Of a stretch of 14,881 nt of DNA, positions 7,238 through 13,233 are shown piece after piece. Under the pieces are notes generated by a model. The model did no database searches and was not told where the DNA came from. It saw nothing but the letters and a program-made list of their open reading frames with translations. The stretch lies in the NCBI RefSeq assembly GCF_035938995.1, contig NZ_DASZGI010000031.1, forward strand, positions 1-14,881. Direction: 5' to 3'. A program made the position numbers and the translations under genes. The first letter of the stretch is position 1. Every line of letters begins with the position of its first letter. The stretch is from DASZGI01 sp035938995. Lineage in GTDB: Bacteria; Actinomycetota; Actinomycetes; Streptomycetales; Catenulisporaceae.

Positions 7238-8208
7238 CCGGCTCCTCCGGCGACCGCCTCCAGATCGTCGTGCCCTGGTCCGGTCGGACCATAGCGCGGC
7301 GTTCGCGCGGACCAGTCCAGGTTGCCGCGCATCCACGCCCGCATCGCGCCGAGGCAGACCTCTACTTCGCGAGGACAGTCCACGCGATCCAGCAGGCGCT
7401 GCTCGTCGTCGAGGTAGTCCTCGACCCGCTTGTGGATGTCCGCGGCGACGCGCGTGGCTGCCTGTGCGCGATCGAGCTCGAGGTGGTGTTCGACCACATA
7501 CACGAGGTTGTGGTACTCGCCGAGGGCGCGTTCCTTGTCGACTGAGTAGAGGTCGTTCGTCCAGCACACCACGTCGCATGCGGCTGCGAGCGCGGCTTGG
7601 AATGTTCCGTCCGCATACGCGTCGTCCGGCACGTCGATGCCGTGCAGCACCTCGACCAGGTCCATGCACACATAGATGGCCCCGGTATGCCGCCGTTTCT
7701 CGATGTACACGCTCGGATCTGGTACGAGGCCAACGGCGCGGTTGTCCGCCTCCCAGAGCGCCGCGGCTCCAGCAGCGAGTATGTGCGCTGTGAAGCGTTG
7801 TCGCCATGCCGCCGTCGCTTCTGGCGCCGTGCGGCTCCACAGGTTTGCGAGTGCTGCGATCAGCGGTGCGTAGTACGGCCGGGGGCCGTGGTCCCCGGGC
7901 GAGTCGAGGACCTCCATGATGCCGACGACCAGCGCGTTCACCTGGCGCGGGTCGTAGCCGATGAACCCGTCGTCGAGTTGGTCGTCGAGCAGGAACAGCC
8001 AGGCGAACCAGTCAGCGATCAGACACAGGGCGACTTCGTCGATCGTCGGATGGGTCAGCGCCGCGAAGCCCGCGAAATCGGCCTCGGCGAAGCGCCGCGC
8101 CGCTGCGGGCTGGACGACCAGCCGCTGCTCCCGCACCCATCGGTCGAGGTGTGCGCGCGCCGCGTCGCCGTGCGGATTGCGGCCGGGCGGAAACGGAAGG
8201 CTGATCAC
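7234..8208 (-). CDS. Class I terpene cyclase (terpene synthase)
   Basis: This 324-residue single-domain bacterial class I cyclase has an Asp-rich metal motif DDQLDD (75-80), an NSE triad NDLYSVDKE (218-226, with N218, S222 and E226), a basic YIEKRRHTG segment (168-175) near the pyrophosphate sensor position, and a C-terminal RY pair (R305-Y306). All the elements for Mg-dependent diphosphate ionisation are intact. There is no second domain, so it is not a geosmin-type two-domain enzyme. The adjacent long-chain polyprenyl synthase points to a diterpene, but a sesquiterpene cannot be excluded from sequence. GTG 8208 overlaps the P450 stop codon (GTGA) and follows GGAGG at 4 nt. The stop overlaps the start of the synthase gene in the same way, giving a tightly coupled three-gene unit. 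Confidence 0.93.
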   Translation of the reverse strand: MISLPFPPGRNPHGDAARAHLDRWVREQRLVVQPAAARRFAEADFAGFAALTHPTIDEVALCLIADWFAWLFLLDDQLDDGFIGYDPRQVNALVVGIMEVLDSPGDHGPRPYYAPLIAALANLWSRTAPEATAAWRQRFTAHILAAGAAALWEADNRAVGLVPDPSVYIEKRRHTGAIYVCMDLVEVLHGIDVPDDAYADGTFQAALAAACDVVCWTNDLYSVDKERALGEYHNLVYVVEHHLELDRAQAATRVAADIHKRVEDYLDDEQRLLDRVDCPREVEVCLGAMRAWMRGNLDWSARTPRYGPTGPGHDDLEAVAGGAG

Positions 8209-9575
8209 CGCGCCTCCAACTCGAGCCGGATCGGCCGGTCGGGCCGCAAGGTGATCATCGGCTTCACCCGCACGGGTGCGCCGGGCGCCGGGCGCAGCCG
8301 GTACGTCTGCAGAATCATCGCGGTGATCACCAGCAGCTCGGCCAGCGCGAAGTGCTTGCCGATGCAGATACGCGGCCCGCTGCCGAACGGCTGGTAGGCG
8401 TTGCGCGGGCGGGCCGCCTTGCCGGCAGCGGTGAACCGCTCGGGGTCGAACCGCTCGGGATCCGGCCAGAACTCGGGGTGCCGATGCAGGGTGAAGTAAT
8501 TGATGTAGACACCTGATCGGGCGGGAATGCGGTAGCCGTCGATCTCGTCGTCATGCACCACGCCGCGCATCGTCTGCCAGGCGGGGGTGTTCATCCGCAG
8601 CGTCTCGTCCGCCACCATCCGCAGATAGGTCAGGCGCCCGAGATCCCCGAAGCCGGGAGTGCGCCCGCCGAGTTCGGCGTCTACCTCGGCGTGCAGCCGC
8701 CGCTGGATCTCCTGGTCCCGCGCCACGTGGTGCAACAGCCAACTGACCGCGAGAGTCGCCGTCTCGTAGCCGCCGATCATGATGTTGACCACCTCCTCGT
8801 GCAGTTGCTGCGCGGGCATCGGCTCGCCGGTCTCCTCGTCGATCGCCTCGGCGAGCACCGCGAGCAGATCATCACCCTGATAGCCGGGCGCGCGGCGGCG
8901 CTCGATCAGCTCGTCGACATACCGGTCGAACCAGGCGATCAGCCGGCGAAGCTTCAGATGCGCCGGGGTCGGCACGCTCAGCGGCGGGAACGGGAAGCGG
9001 AAGAAGTCGGTCATGATGGTGTTCGCCCGGGTGAACGCCTGCTCGAGCGCCTCGCTGGACTGGCCGACGTCCGTGCCGAACAGGTTGCGTCCGACGATCC
9101 GCAGCGCGAGCTGCCCGGTCTCCGAGCTCACGTCCACCACCCCGCCGCCGGGGTGGCGTTGCCGCCAGCGCTCGAGCATGTCGGCGGTCTCGGCCGTCAT
9201 GTTCCCGACGAACGCGGCGGTCTTGGGCCGGTGGAAAGAGGGTTGCATCAGCCTTCGCTGCCGGTGCCAGAGCTCTCCGCCGACGGCCCCGATCAGGCCA
9301 TTGCGAAGCACGGGGCGCACCGCGCGGAACAGCGCCGTGTCCTTGTTGTAGTTCTCGTGGTTGTCGACCAGCACGTGCTGCACGTAGTCGGGATGGTTGA
9401 CCATGATCAGGGGTGTGCCGAGCAGCCGGATGCGCACGATGTCGGGGTTGGCGCGCAGGGCGGCGGCGAGGAACCCGATCTGGTCGTGGTGGAAGGCCAG
9501 CGTGGTGGCGACGCTCGAGCGGCCGCAAGCCTCCGGAATGAGCCGCGCCGCGGCGGGCCGGGTCATCGTGACCAT
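8205..9575 (-). CDS. Cytochrome P450, probable terpenoid oxidase
   Basis: The 456-residue soluble P450 has a C-helix WHRQRR (103-108), an I-helix GGYET (268-272) with the acid-alcohol pair E271-T272, ETLR (324-327; ExxR), FDPERF (376-381) and the haem-binding loop FGSGPRICIG (397-406) with axial ligand C404. No N-terminal membrane anchor is seen. ATG 9575 has GGAGG 7 nt upstream; in-frame sequence before it is low-quality and overlaps the intergenic hairpin. The stop overlaps the cyclase start, so the likely substrate is that cyclase's product. No ferredoxin or ferredoxin reductase gene lies in the window, so electrons must come from partners encoded elsewhere. A 128-bp gap separates it from methyltransferase B, which is upstream on the same strand. 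Confidence 0.93.
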   Translation of the reverse strand: MVTMTRPAAARLIPEACGRSSVATTLAFHHDQIGFLAAALRANPDIVRIRLLGTPLIMVNHPDYVQHVLVDNHENYNKDTALFRAVRPVLRNGLIGAVGGELWHRQRRLMQPSFHRPKTAAFVGNMTAETADMLERWRQRHPGGGVVDVSSETGQLALRIVGRNLFGTDVGQSSEALEQAFTRANTIMTDFFRFPFPPLSVPTPAHLKLRRLIAWFDRYVDELIERRRAPGYQGDDLLAVLAEAIDEETGEPMPAQQLHEEVVNIMIGGYETATLAVSWLLHHVARDQEIQRRLHAEVDAELGGRTPGFGDLGRLTYLRMVADETLRMNTPAWQTMRGVVHDDEIDGYRIPARSGVYINYFTLHRHPEFWPDPERFDPERFTAAGKAARPRNAYQPFGSGPRICIGKHFALAELLVITAMILQTYRLRPAPGAPVRVKPMITLRPDRPIRLELEAR

Positions 9576-9626
9576 GCACTCGCCTCCGAGGTGAGTGTGG
9601 GGGAGTGGTCGGGCAGTCGTGCGGGT

Positions 9627-9649
9627 CGGCGCGCCGCGATCGCGCGCCG
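9627..9649 (-). other. 8-bp hairpin between methyltransferase B and the P450 gene
   Basis: cggcgcgc (9627-9634) and gcgcgccg (9642-9649) form a perfect stem around a 7-nt loop in the 128-bp gap. There is no T-run. It could attenuate read-through from methyltransferase B or stabilise the P450 mRNA. I see no convincing promoter in this gap. Confidence 0.4.
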
Positions 9650-9703
9650 TGCGGTGATGTTCGAGGGTTGAGTCGGTGGTGGGTGGCGCCGCGCGTGTCT
9701 CGA

Positions 9704-10495
9704 CTACTTGAAGCCGACGCCCGCGTAGATGCTGAAGCGTGCGGCGACGCCGCCGTCTTCTTCCGGACGCCACTGGGCGACGCTGACCAGACCGGGGTCG
9801 ATCAGGTCGAAGCCGTCGAAGAGGTCGAGCACCCGCGCCCGGCTGCGCACGTTGATGGTCGAGGTGGCGCCGCGGAAGACCCGCACCACGTCGTCGAGGT
9901 TGTCGACGTCGTCGCCGCTGGCGTGGGTGAGTGCCAGACAGCTGCCCGGTGCCATCGCGTCGCGCAGTGCGGCGAGGGTGGCGGCGGGGTTCTCCGCGTC
10001 CGTGATGAAGTGCAGCACCGCGACCAGGAACACGGCCACGGGCTTGTCGAAGTCGATCGCGGCCTTGGTCACCGGGTGGTCCAGGATCGACCAGGGATCG
10101 CGCAGGTCCGCGGACGCGAAAGCGGCGTGGGAGGCGTTGGTCAGCCTCGCGTGCGCGTGCGCCCCGACGATGGGGTCGTTGTCGACGTACACCACGCGGG
10201 TGCGCGGGGCGAGCGCCTGGGCCACCTCGTGGGTGTTGGGCGAGGTGGGGATGCCGGTGCCGATGTCGATGATCTGGCGGATCCCGGCGCGCACCACGGC
10301 ACGCACCGCACGGTGCAGGAACGCGCGGTTCTCGCGCGCCGCGGCGCGTACCCTCGGCAGCGCCTCGATGATCCGGTGCGCCGCGTCACGGTCGAGCTCG
10401 TAGTTGTCCCGGCCGCCGAGCAGGTAGTCGTAGATCCGCGCCGGATGCGGCCGGTCACCGGGCACCGCGCCGGACGGAAGACTGCCATAGGTCAC
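9704..10495 (-). CDS. SAM-dependent methyltransferase, DUF574/Methyltransf_19 type (copy B)
   Basis: This 263-residue paralogue of copy A has the same architecture: RPHPARIYDYLLGGRDNYE (15-33), IIDIGTGIPTSPNTHE (75-90), VVYVDNDPIV (101-110) and VLHFI (160-164). Residues 71-110 match copy A at 37 of 40 positions; the C-terminal half is more diverged. GTG 10495 follows AAGGAG at 7 nt. It lies upstream of and on the same strand as P450-cyclase-synthase, 128 bp before the P450 start, so it may be the first gene of that transcription unit. A SAM-dependent transfer is well supported by the motifs. Methylation of the terpenoid or of a prenyl precursor is a hypothesis from position. Confidence 0.88.
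   Translation of the reverse strand: MTYGSLPSGAVPGDRPHPARIYDYLLGGRDNYELDRDAAHRIIEALPRVRAAARENRAFLHRAVRAVVRAGIRQIIDIGTGIPTSPNTHEVAQALAPRTRVVYVDNDPIVGAHAHARLTNASHAAFASADLRDPWSILDHPVTKAAIDFDKPVAVFLVAVLHFITDAENPAATLAALRDAMAPGSCLALTHASGDDVDNLDDVVRVFRGATSTINVRSRARVLDLFDGFDLIDPGLVSVAQWRPEEDGGVAARFSIYAGVGFK
10172..10270 (-). repeat. Inverted 99-bp near-identical segment, copy B
   Basis: This is the reverse-complement partner of 5611-5709, with 92 of 99 positions identical by eye. The seven differences are mostly third-codon positions. Together the two copies bracket about 4.5 kb containing the polyprenyl synthase, cyclase and P450 genes. Confidence 0.8.
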
Positions 10496-10522
10496 GCCAA
10501 CGCTCCTTGTGAGTCCCCTGAT

Positions 10523-10543
10523 CCGGCACGGGGAGCATGCCGG
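10523..10543 (-). other. Short inverted repeat upstream of methyltransferase B
   Basis: ccggca (10523-10528) and tgccgg (10538-10543) flank 9 nt, about 30-50 bp before the GTG of methyltransferase B. It could be an operator or a leader hairpin. It is short, so the assignment is weak. Confidence 0.25.
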
Positions 10544-10668
10544 GGTTTGGCTCGCATCCGGAGGTTCTGATGGACCGTCAGGACGCAGTCTCGCATAGTT
10601 TCACCGGGCAGCGCACGGCACAGCGGCAACTCTTGTGTCACAGACCTCAGATGTCCCGCGCCGTGGCG

Positions 10669-10704
10669 CGCCCCTGGCTCGATCGGTCGATCGAGCCAGG
10701 GGCG
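10669..10704 (-). terminator. Strong 16-bp hairpin terminator after the phosphate-transporter unit
   Basis: cgcccctggctcgatc (10669-10684) pairs perfectly with gatcgagccaggggcg (10689-10704) over a GGTC loop. It starts 28 bp past the stop of the small membrane protein gene and before the methyltransferase B promoter region, so it most likely ends the transporter transcript. No T-tract is present, as is common for actinomycete terminators. Confidence 0.7.
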
Positions 10705-10731
10705 AGTGGGCAGCGGGTCCGGTGGGGGGCG

Positions 10732-10986
10732 CTAGCTGTGGTCGACGATGCTGTAGATGCCCCAGCCGATCGCGGCCAGGACGACGGCGAAGCACACCGT
10801 CGCCGCGACCAGGCCGAGCGGCCCGGCGGTGACGGCCTGGTCGCCGTCCTGTCCGTCCGGCGCGGTCGCGGTGCGCGGGTAGAGCGCCCGCAGACCGATC
10901 GCGAACAGCGCGGGCAGGCCGGCGCCGGCCAGCAGCCCGATGACCACGATCTTCCACAGCGCGGAGAGGTTGATCCAGGAGTTCAT
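10732..10986 (-). CDS. Small two-helix membrane protein next to the phosphate transporter
   Basis: The 84-residue protein has two predicted membrane helices (about 10-33 and 56-80) joined by a short acidic, Gly/Asp-rich loop (APDGQDGD, 42-49). It has no recognised catalytic motif. ATG 10986 has GAGG 9 nt upstream. It lies 61 bp downstream of the PiT transporter gene on the same strand and before a strong terminator, so the two genes are probably co-transcribed. An accessory role for the transporter (assembly, stability or regulation) is inferred from position only. I do not recognise a named family. Confidence 0.75.
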   Translation of the reverse strand: MNSWINLSALWKIVVIGLLAGAGLPALFAIGLRALYPRTATAPDGQDGDQAVTAGPLGLVAATVCFAVVLAAIGWGIYSIVDHS

Positions 10987-11047
10987 CGGTGTACGCCTCG
11001 CTTCCTCGCCTTTCGGCTTCTCGTCACCGGGTTTCCGTCACCGGGCG

Positions 11048-12202
11048 CTACGCCGGGCTGGCCGCGGTCGCGGGCACCGGAGCGACCGAACCGGTCCACT
11101 CGGCATTGACGTTGCCCGCGGTGACCGCGGTCTGGCGCGAGCGGAGGTAGAAGGCCAGCGAGCCGGCCACCAGCGCGACGAAGATGACACTGACCCCTGC
11201 GGTGCCGCCGACGCCGCGGGCCGCGTCGTCGGCCAGCGCGCCGACCACGCCCGCGGAGGGAAGTGTGAGGATCCAGGCGGTCGCCATCCGACCGGCCACC
11301 CCCCAGCGCACCTCCGCGCCGCGCTTGCCCACCCCGGAGCCGAGGATCGAGCCGGTGGCCACGTGCGTGGTGGACAGCGAGTAGCCGAAGTTGCTCGACA
11401 GCAGGATGACCGCGGCCGAGGCGGACTCGGCGGCCATGCCCTGCGGCGCCTCGATCTCGACCAGACCCTTGCCCAGGGCCCTGATGACCCGCCAGCCACC
11501 GACGTAGGTGCCGAGGCTGATCGCCAGTGCGCAGGAGACTATGACCCAGGTGGGCGCCTTCGCTCCGGAGTGCAGCGAGCCGTTGGCGATGAGGGCCAGG
11601 GTGATCACGCCCATGGTCTTCTGCGCGTCGTTGGTGCCGTGCGCGAGCGAGACCATGGAGGCCGAGCCGATCTGGCCGATCTTGAAGCCGCGACCGCGTG
11701 CCGAGGCGGCCATCTCGCGGGTCAGCCGGTAGACCAGGTAGGTGCCGATCGCGGCGACCACTCCGGCGATGACCGGTGAGAGCACCGCGGGGAGGATCAC
11801 CTTGGACACCACACCGTGCCAGAGCACCGCGTGTCCGCCGGCCGCGGCGAGGGTGGAGCCGATCACCCCGCCGATCAGCGCGTGGGAGGAACTCGACGGG
11901 ATGCCGAAGAACCACGTCGCCAGGTTCCACAGGATGCCGCCGACCAGGCCCGCGAAGACCACGGTCGGGGTGACCAGGTGGCTCTGCACCAGGCCGCTGG
12001 CGATGGTGGCGGCGACGCTGAACGAAAGGAACGCGCCGACCAGGTTAAGCACTCCGGAGAGCGCGACCGCGATGCGCGGCGGAAGCGCGCCGGTCGCGAT
12101 GGACGTGGCCATCGCGTTGCCGGTGTCGTGGAAGCCGTTGGTGAAGTCGAATGCCAGAGCCGTGACGACTACGAGCGCCATCAGCACGTCATTACTGGTC
12201 AC
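11048..12202 (-). CDS. pit: Inorganic phosphate transporter, PiT family
   Basis: The 384-residue multi-spanning membrane protein carries the duplicated PiT signatures GFHDTGNAM (23-31) and AHGTNDAQK (187-195), plus SSSSHALIGGVIGS (103-116) and STTHVATGSILGSG (277-290). PiT proteins take up phosphate, usually as a metal-phosphate complex, driven by the proton gradient. The C-terminal tail is Pro/Ala-rich. GTG 12202 is the first usable start and has no Shine-Dalgarno sequence. A CATACT element lies 8 nt before it, so the mRNA may be leaderless. Starts at the in-frame GTG five codons on, or at the following ATG, cannot be excluded. I looked for Pho-box-like direct repeats upstream and saw none that convinced me. 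Confidence 0.93.
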   Translation of the reverse strand: MTSNDVLMALVVVTALAFDFTNGFHDTGNAMATSIATGALPPRIAVALSGVLNLVGAFLSFSVAATIASGLVQSHLVTPTVVFAGLVGGILWNLATWFFGIPSSSSHALIGGVIGSTLAAAGGHAVLWHGVVSKVILPAVLSPVIAGVVAAIGTYLVYRLTREMAASARGRGFKIGQIGSASMVSLAHGTNDAQKTMGVITLALIANGSLHSGAKAPTWVIVSCALAISLGTYVGGWRVIRALGKGLVEIEAPQGMAAESASAAVILLSSNFGYSLSTTHVATGSILGSGVGKRGAEVRWGVAGRMATAWILTLPSAGVVGALADDAARGVGGTAGVSVIFVALVAGSLAFYLRSRQTAVTAGNVNAEWTGSVAPVPATAASPA

Positions 12203-12355
12203 ACCGGAAAAGTATGCGGGTGGTCGCTGACGAGGAAGGGACGCACGTGAGAAAACACCTGTGTGTCACGGAATATTCATCCGCCCGTGCTGTTCCGCGA
12301 CTGATCAACTACTGAAGGTGATGGAAGGCCGCGGCGATCACCTACCGCGGCTCGA

Positions 12356-12405
12356 CGACGCTCCGTACCGCCTGAGCATCGCGGCCCGGTGCTCGTGGAG
12401 CGTCG
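12356..12405 (-). terminator. Nested hairpin downstream of the VOC gene
   Basis: cgacgctcc (12356-12364) pairs perfectly with ggagcgtcg (12397-12405). Inside it, gagca (12374-12378) pairs with tgctc (12390-12394). It begins 37 bp beyond the VOC stop codon and about 150 bp before the pit start, so it probably ends the VOC transcript. The rest of the 240-bp gap (12203-12442) shows no gene I would support. Confidence 0.55.
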
Positions 12406-12442
12406 CAGTGACCGAGCTCAGGTGCCTTGCCCGGTCAGATGA

Positions 12443-12832
12443 CTAGCGCCGGGAGATCTCGTACGGGTGCGTGATGATCTCCATGACGTGCCTGGTCGGA
12501 TCCTCGAAATAGAGGCCGCGTCCGCCGTGGTCGTAGTTGATCTCGCCGGCCTGCCGCATGGCCCGGTCCGCGAAGTAGCCGATCCCGGCCGTCTTCATCC
12601 GGGCGACGGCCGCGTCGAACTCCTCCTCGTAGATGAGGAACGCGTAATGCTGCCTGGTGATCGGCTCCGTGCGGGCCACGGCGAAGTCCAGTTCGACCCC
12701 GTTGGCGGTCACGACCGGGACGAACGGCCCCCAAGGCACCCCGACCTCGAGCCCGAGGACGTACGCGAGGAACCGGGCGGACTCCCGGCTGTTCCGGCTG
12801 TAGACGATCGTGTGGTTCAATTCGACGGCCAT
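12443..12832 (-). CDS. VOC (glyoxalase/bleomycin-resistance fold) family protein
   Basis: The 129-residue protein has the two beta-alpha-beta-beta-beta halves of a VOC protein. It opens with LNHTIVYSRNSRESARFLAYV (5-25), whose H7 is a typical metal position, continues with GVELDFAV (45-52), and ends with GLYFEDPTRHVMEIITHP (106-123), with E118 at the usual metal-ligand Glu. Members bind metals and act on diverse small molecules (dioxygenases, isomerases, antibiotic binding). The substrate here is unknown. ATG 12832 fits the family N-terminus, though its ribosome binding site (GGGGA, about 11 nt away) is weak. An upstream in-frame ATG at 12919 would add a Pro/Gln-rich segment translated from a tandem DNA repeat, which looks non-coding. 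It is divergent from the riboswitch-controlled transporter. Confidence 0.82.
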   Translation of the reverse strand: MAVELNHTIVYSRNSRESARFLAYVLGLEVGVPWGPFVPVVTANGVELDFAVARTEPITRQHYAFLIYEEEFDAAVARMKTAGIGYFADRAMRQAGEINYDHGGRGLYFEDPTRHVMEIITHPYEISRR

Positions 12833-12877
12833 GGGTGGGATTGTCCCCAGCGGCGATGTCGCGAGGCTCGACGGCGG

Positions 12878-12922
12878 CTGTAGATCGCGCTGCTGTACAT
12901 CGCACGGCTGCAGATCCACGGC
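12878..12922. repeat. Three tandem 15-bp repeats
   Basis: Units begin at 12878, 12893 and 12908 with cores ctgtagatcgc, ctgtacatcgc and ctgcagatcca. The period is exactly 15 bp. They lie in the divergent gap between the VOC gene and the cobalamin riboswitch, just upstream of the VOC start. They could be operator half-sites or a short minisatellite. Confidence 0.6.
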
Positions 12923-12960
12923 GCGGCGTCGCAGAGTTCGAGCGGCGCTCGGCGCCCCGC

Positions 12961-12975
12961 GTGCAACACCTGCAC
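12961..12975. promoter_or_regulatory. GTGCA-N5-TGCAC inverted repeat, candidate operator
   Basis: gtgca (12961-12965) and tgcac (12971-12975) form a perfect inverted repeat with a 5-bp spacer, placed 12 bp upstream of the candidate -35 element. Its size and place suit a dimeric repressor or metalloregulator. No regulator gene in the window identifies the binder. Confidence 0.4.
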
Positions 12976-12987
12976 AAGTGATGAATC

Positions 12988-13016
12988 TTGCAGAGGTTTC
13001 CGCTTCTCGCTACGGT
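12988..13016 (+). promoter_or_regulatory. Candidate promoter for the riboswitch-transporter transcript
   Basis: TTGCAG (12988-12993) and TACGGT (13011-13016) are separated by 17 nt, a good housekeeping-sigma match. Transcription would start about 13023, exactly where the basal riboswitch helix can begin. Motif evidence only. Confidence 0.45.
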
Positions 13017-13198
13017 GACTGAGCCGTGGTGTTCGGGAAGACCGGTGTGAAACCGGGGCGGCCCTCGCCACTGTGATCGGGAAGTGCCTGTTCCAGCCCT
13101 CCTTTTCTCGGGAGGTAGCCACTGGACGCCTGGGGGTGTCCGGGAAGGCGGAGCGGGCGCGTTCGACCCGTCAGCCAGGAGACCGGCCGCGGCACCGT
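13012..13198 (+). promoter_or_regulatory. Cobalamin (B12) riboswitch
   Basis: The conserved elements appear in order: gggaagaccggtgtgaaacc (13035-13054), the GCCACTGTGA segment near 13067-13076, gggaaggcgg (13142-13151) and the B12 box agccaggagaccggcc (13173-13188). gccgtgg (13023-13029) can pair with ccgcggc (13187-13193) with one G-U pair, closing the structure. acggt (13012-13016) and accgt (13194-13198) could extend it. The translation start of the NiCoT gene is about 35 nt downstream, and I see no T-run terminator between, so control of ribosome access is more likely than early termination. Repression when adenosylcobalamin is abundant would be the expected behaviour for a cobalt importer. 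Confidence 0.93.
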
Positions 13199-13233
13199 TG
13201 TCGACCATCCACGAGGTGCTGGAGGCGGTCCGC

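Noticed and set aside
7238..7840. Upstream extension of the polyprenyl synthase to an ATG at 7840
   Set aside because: The extension is Arg/Gly-rich and lies inside the terpene cyclase gene. GTG 7237 has a strong ribosome binding site and overlaps the cyclase stop.
7234..8208. Geosmin or 2-methylisoborneol synthase
   Set aside because: Single domain, not the two-domain geosmin form. The neighbouring methyltransferases are not of the geranyl-diphosphate methyltransferase type, and the synthase looks C20-directed.
12261..12446. A 61-codon plus-strand frame between pit and the VOC gene
   Set aside because: No ribosome binding site or recognisable motif. It covers the nested hairpin and touches the end of the VOC gene.
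12833..12919. Longer start (ATG 12919) for the VOC protein
   Set aside because: The added residues come from the 15-bp DNA repeat (a repeating LQP/VQQ pattern), while the VOC fold starts normally at ATG 12832.
12878..12922. The 15-bp repeats as a CRISPR array
   Set aside because: The period is too short, there are no unique spacers, and no cas genes are nearby.
13084..13233. Longer start for the NiCoT protein inside the riboswitch
   Set aside because: That DNA is explained by the riboswitch elements and B12 box. GTG 13234 has GGAGG at the right distance.
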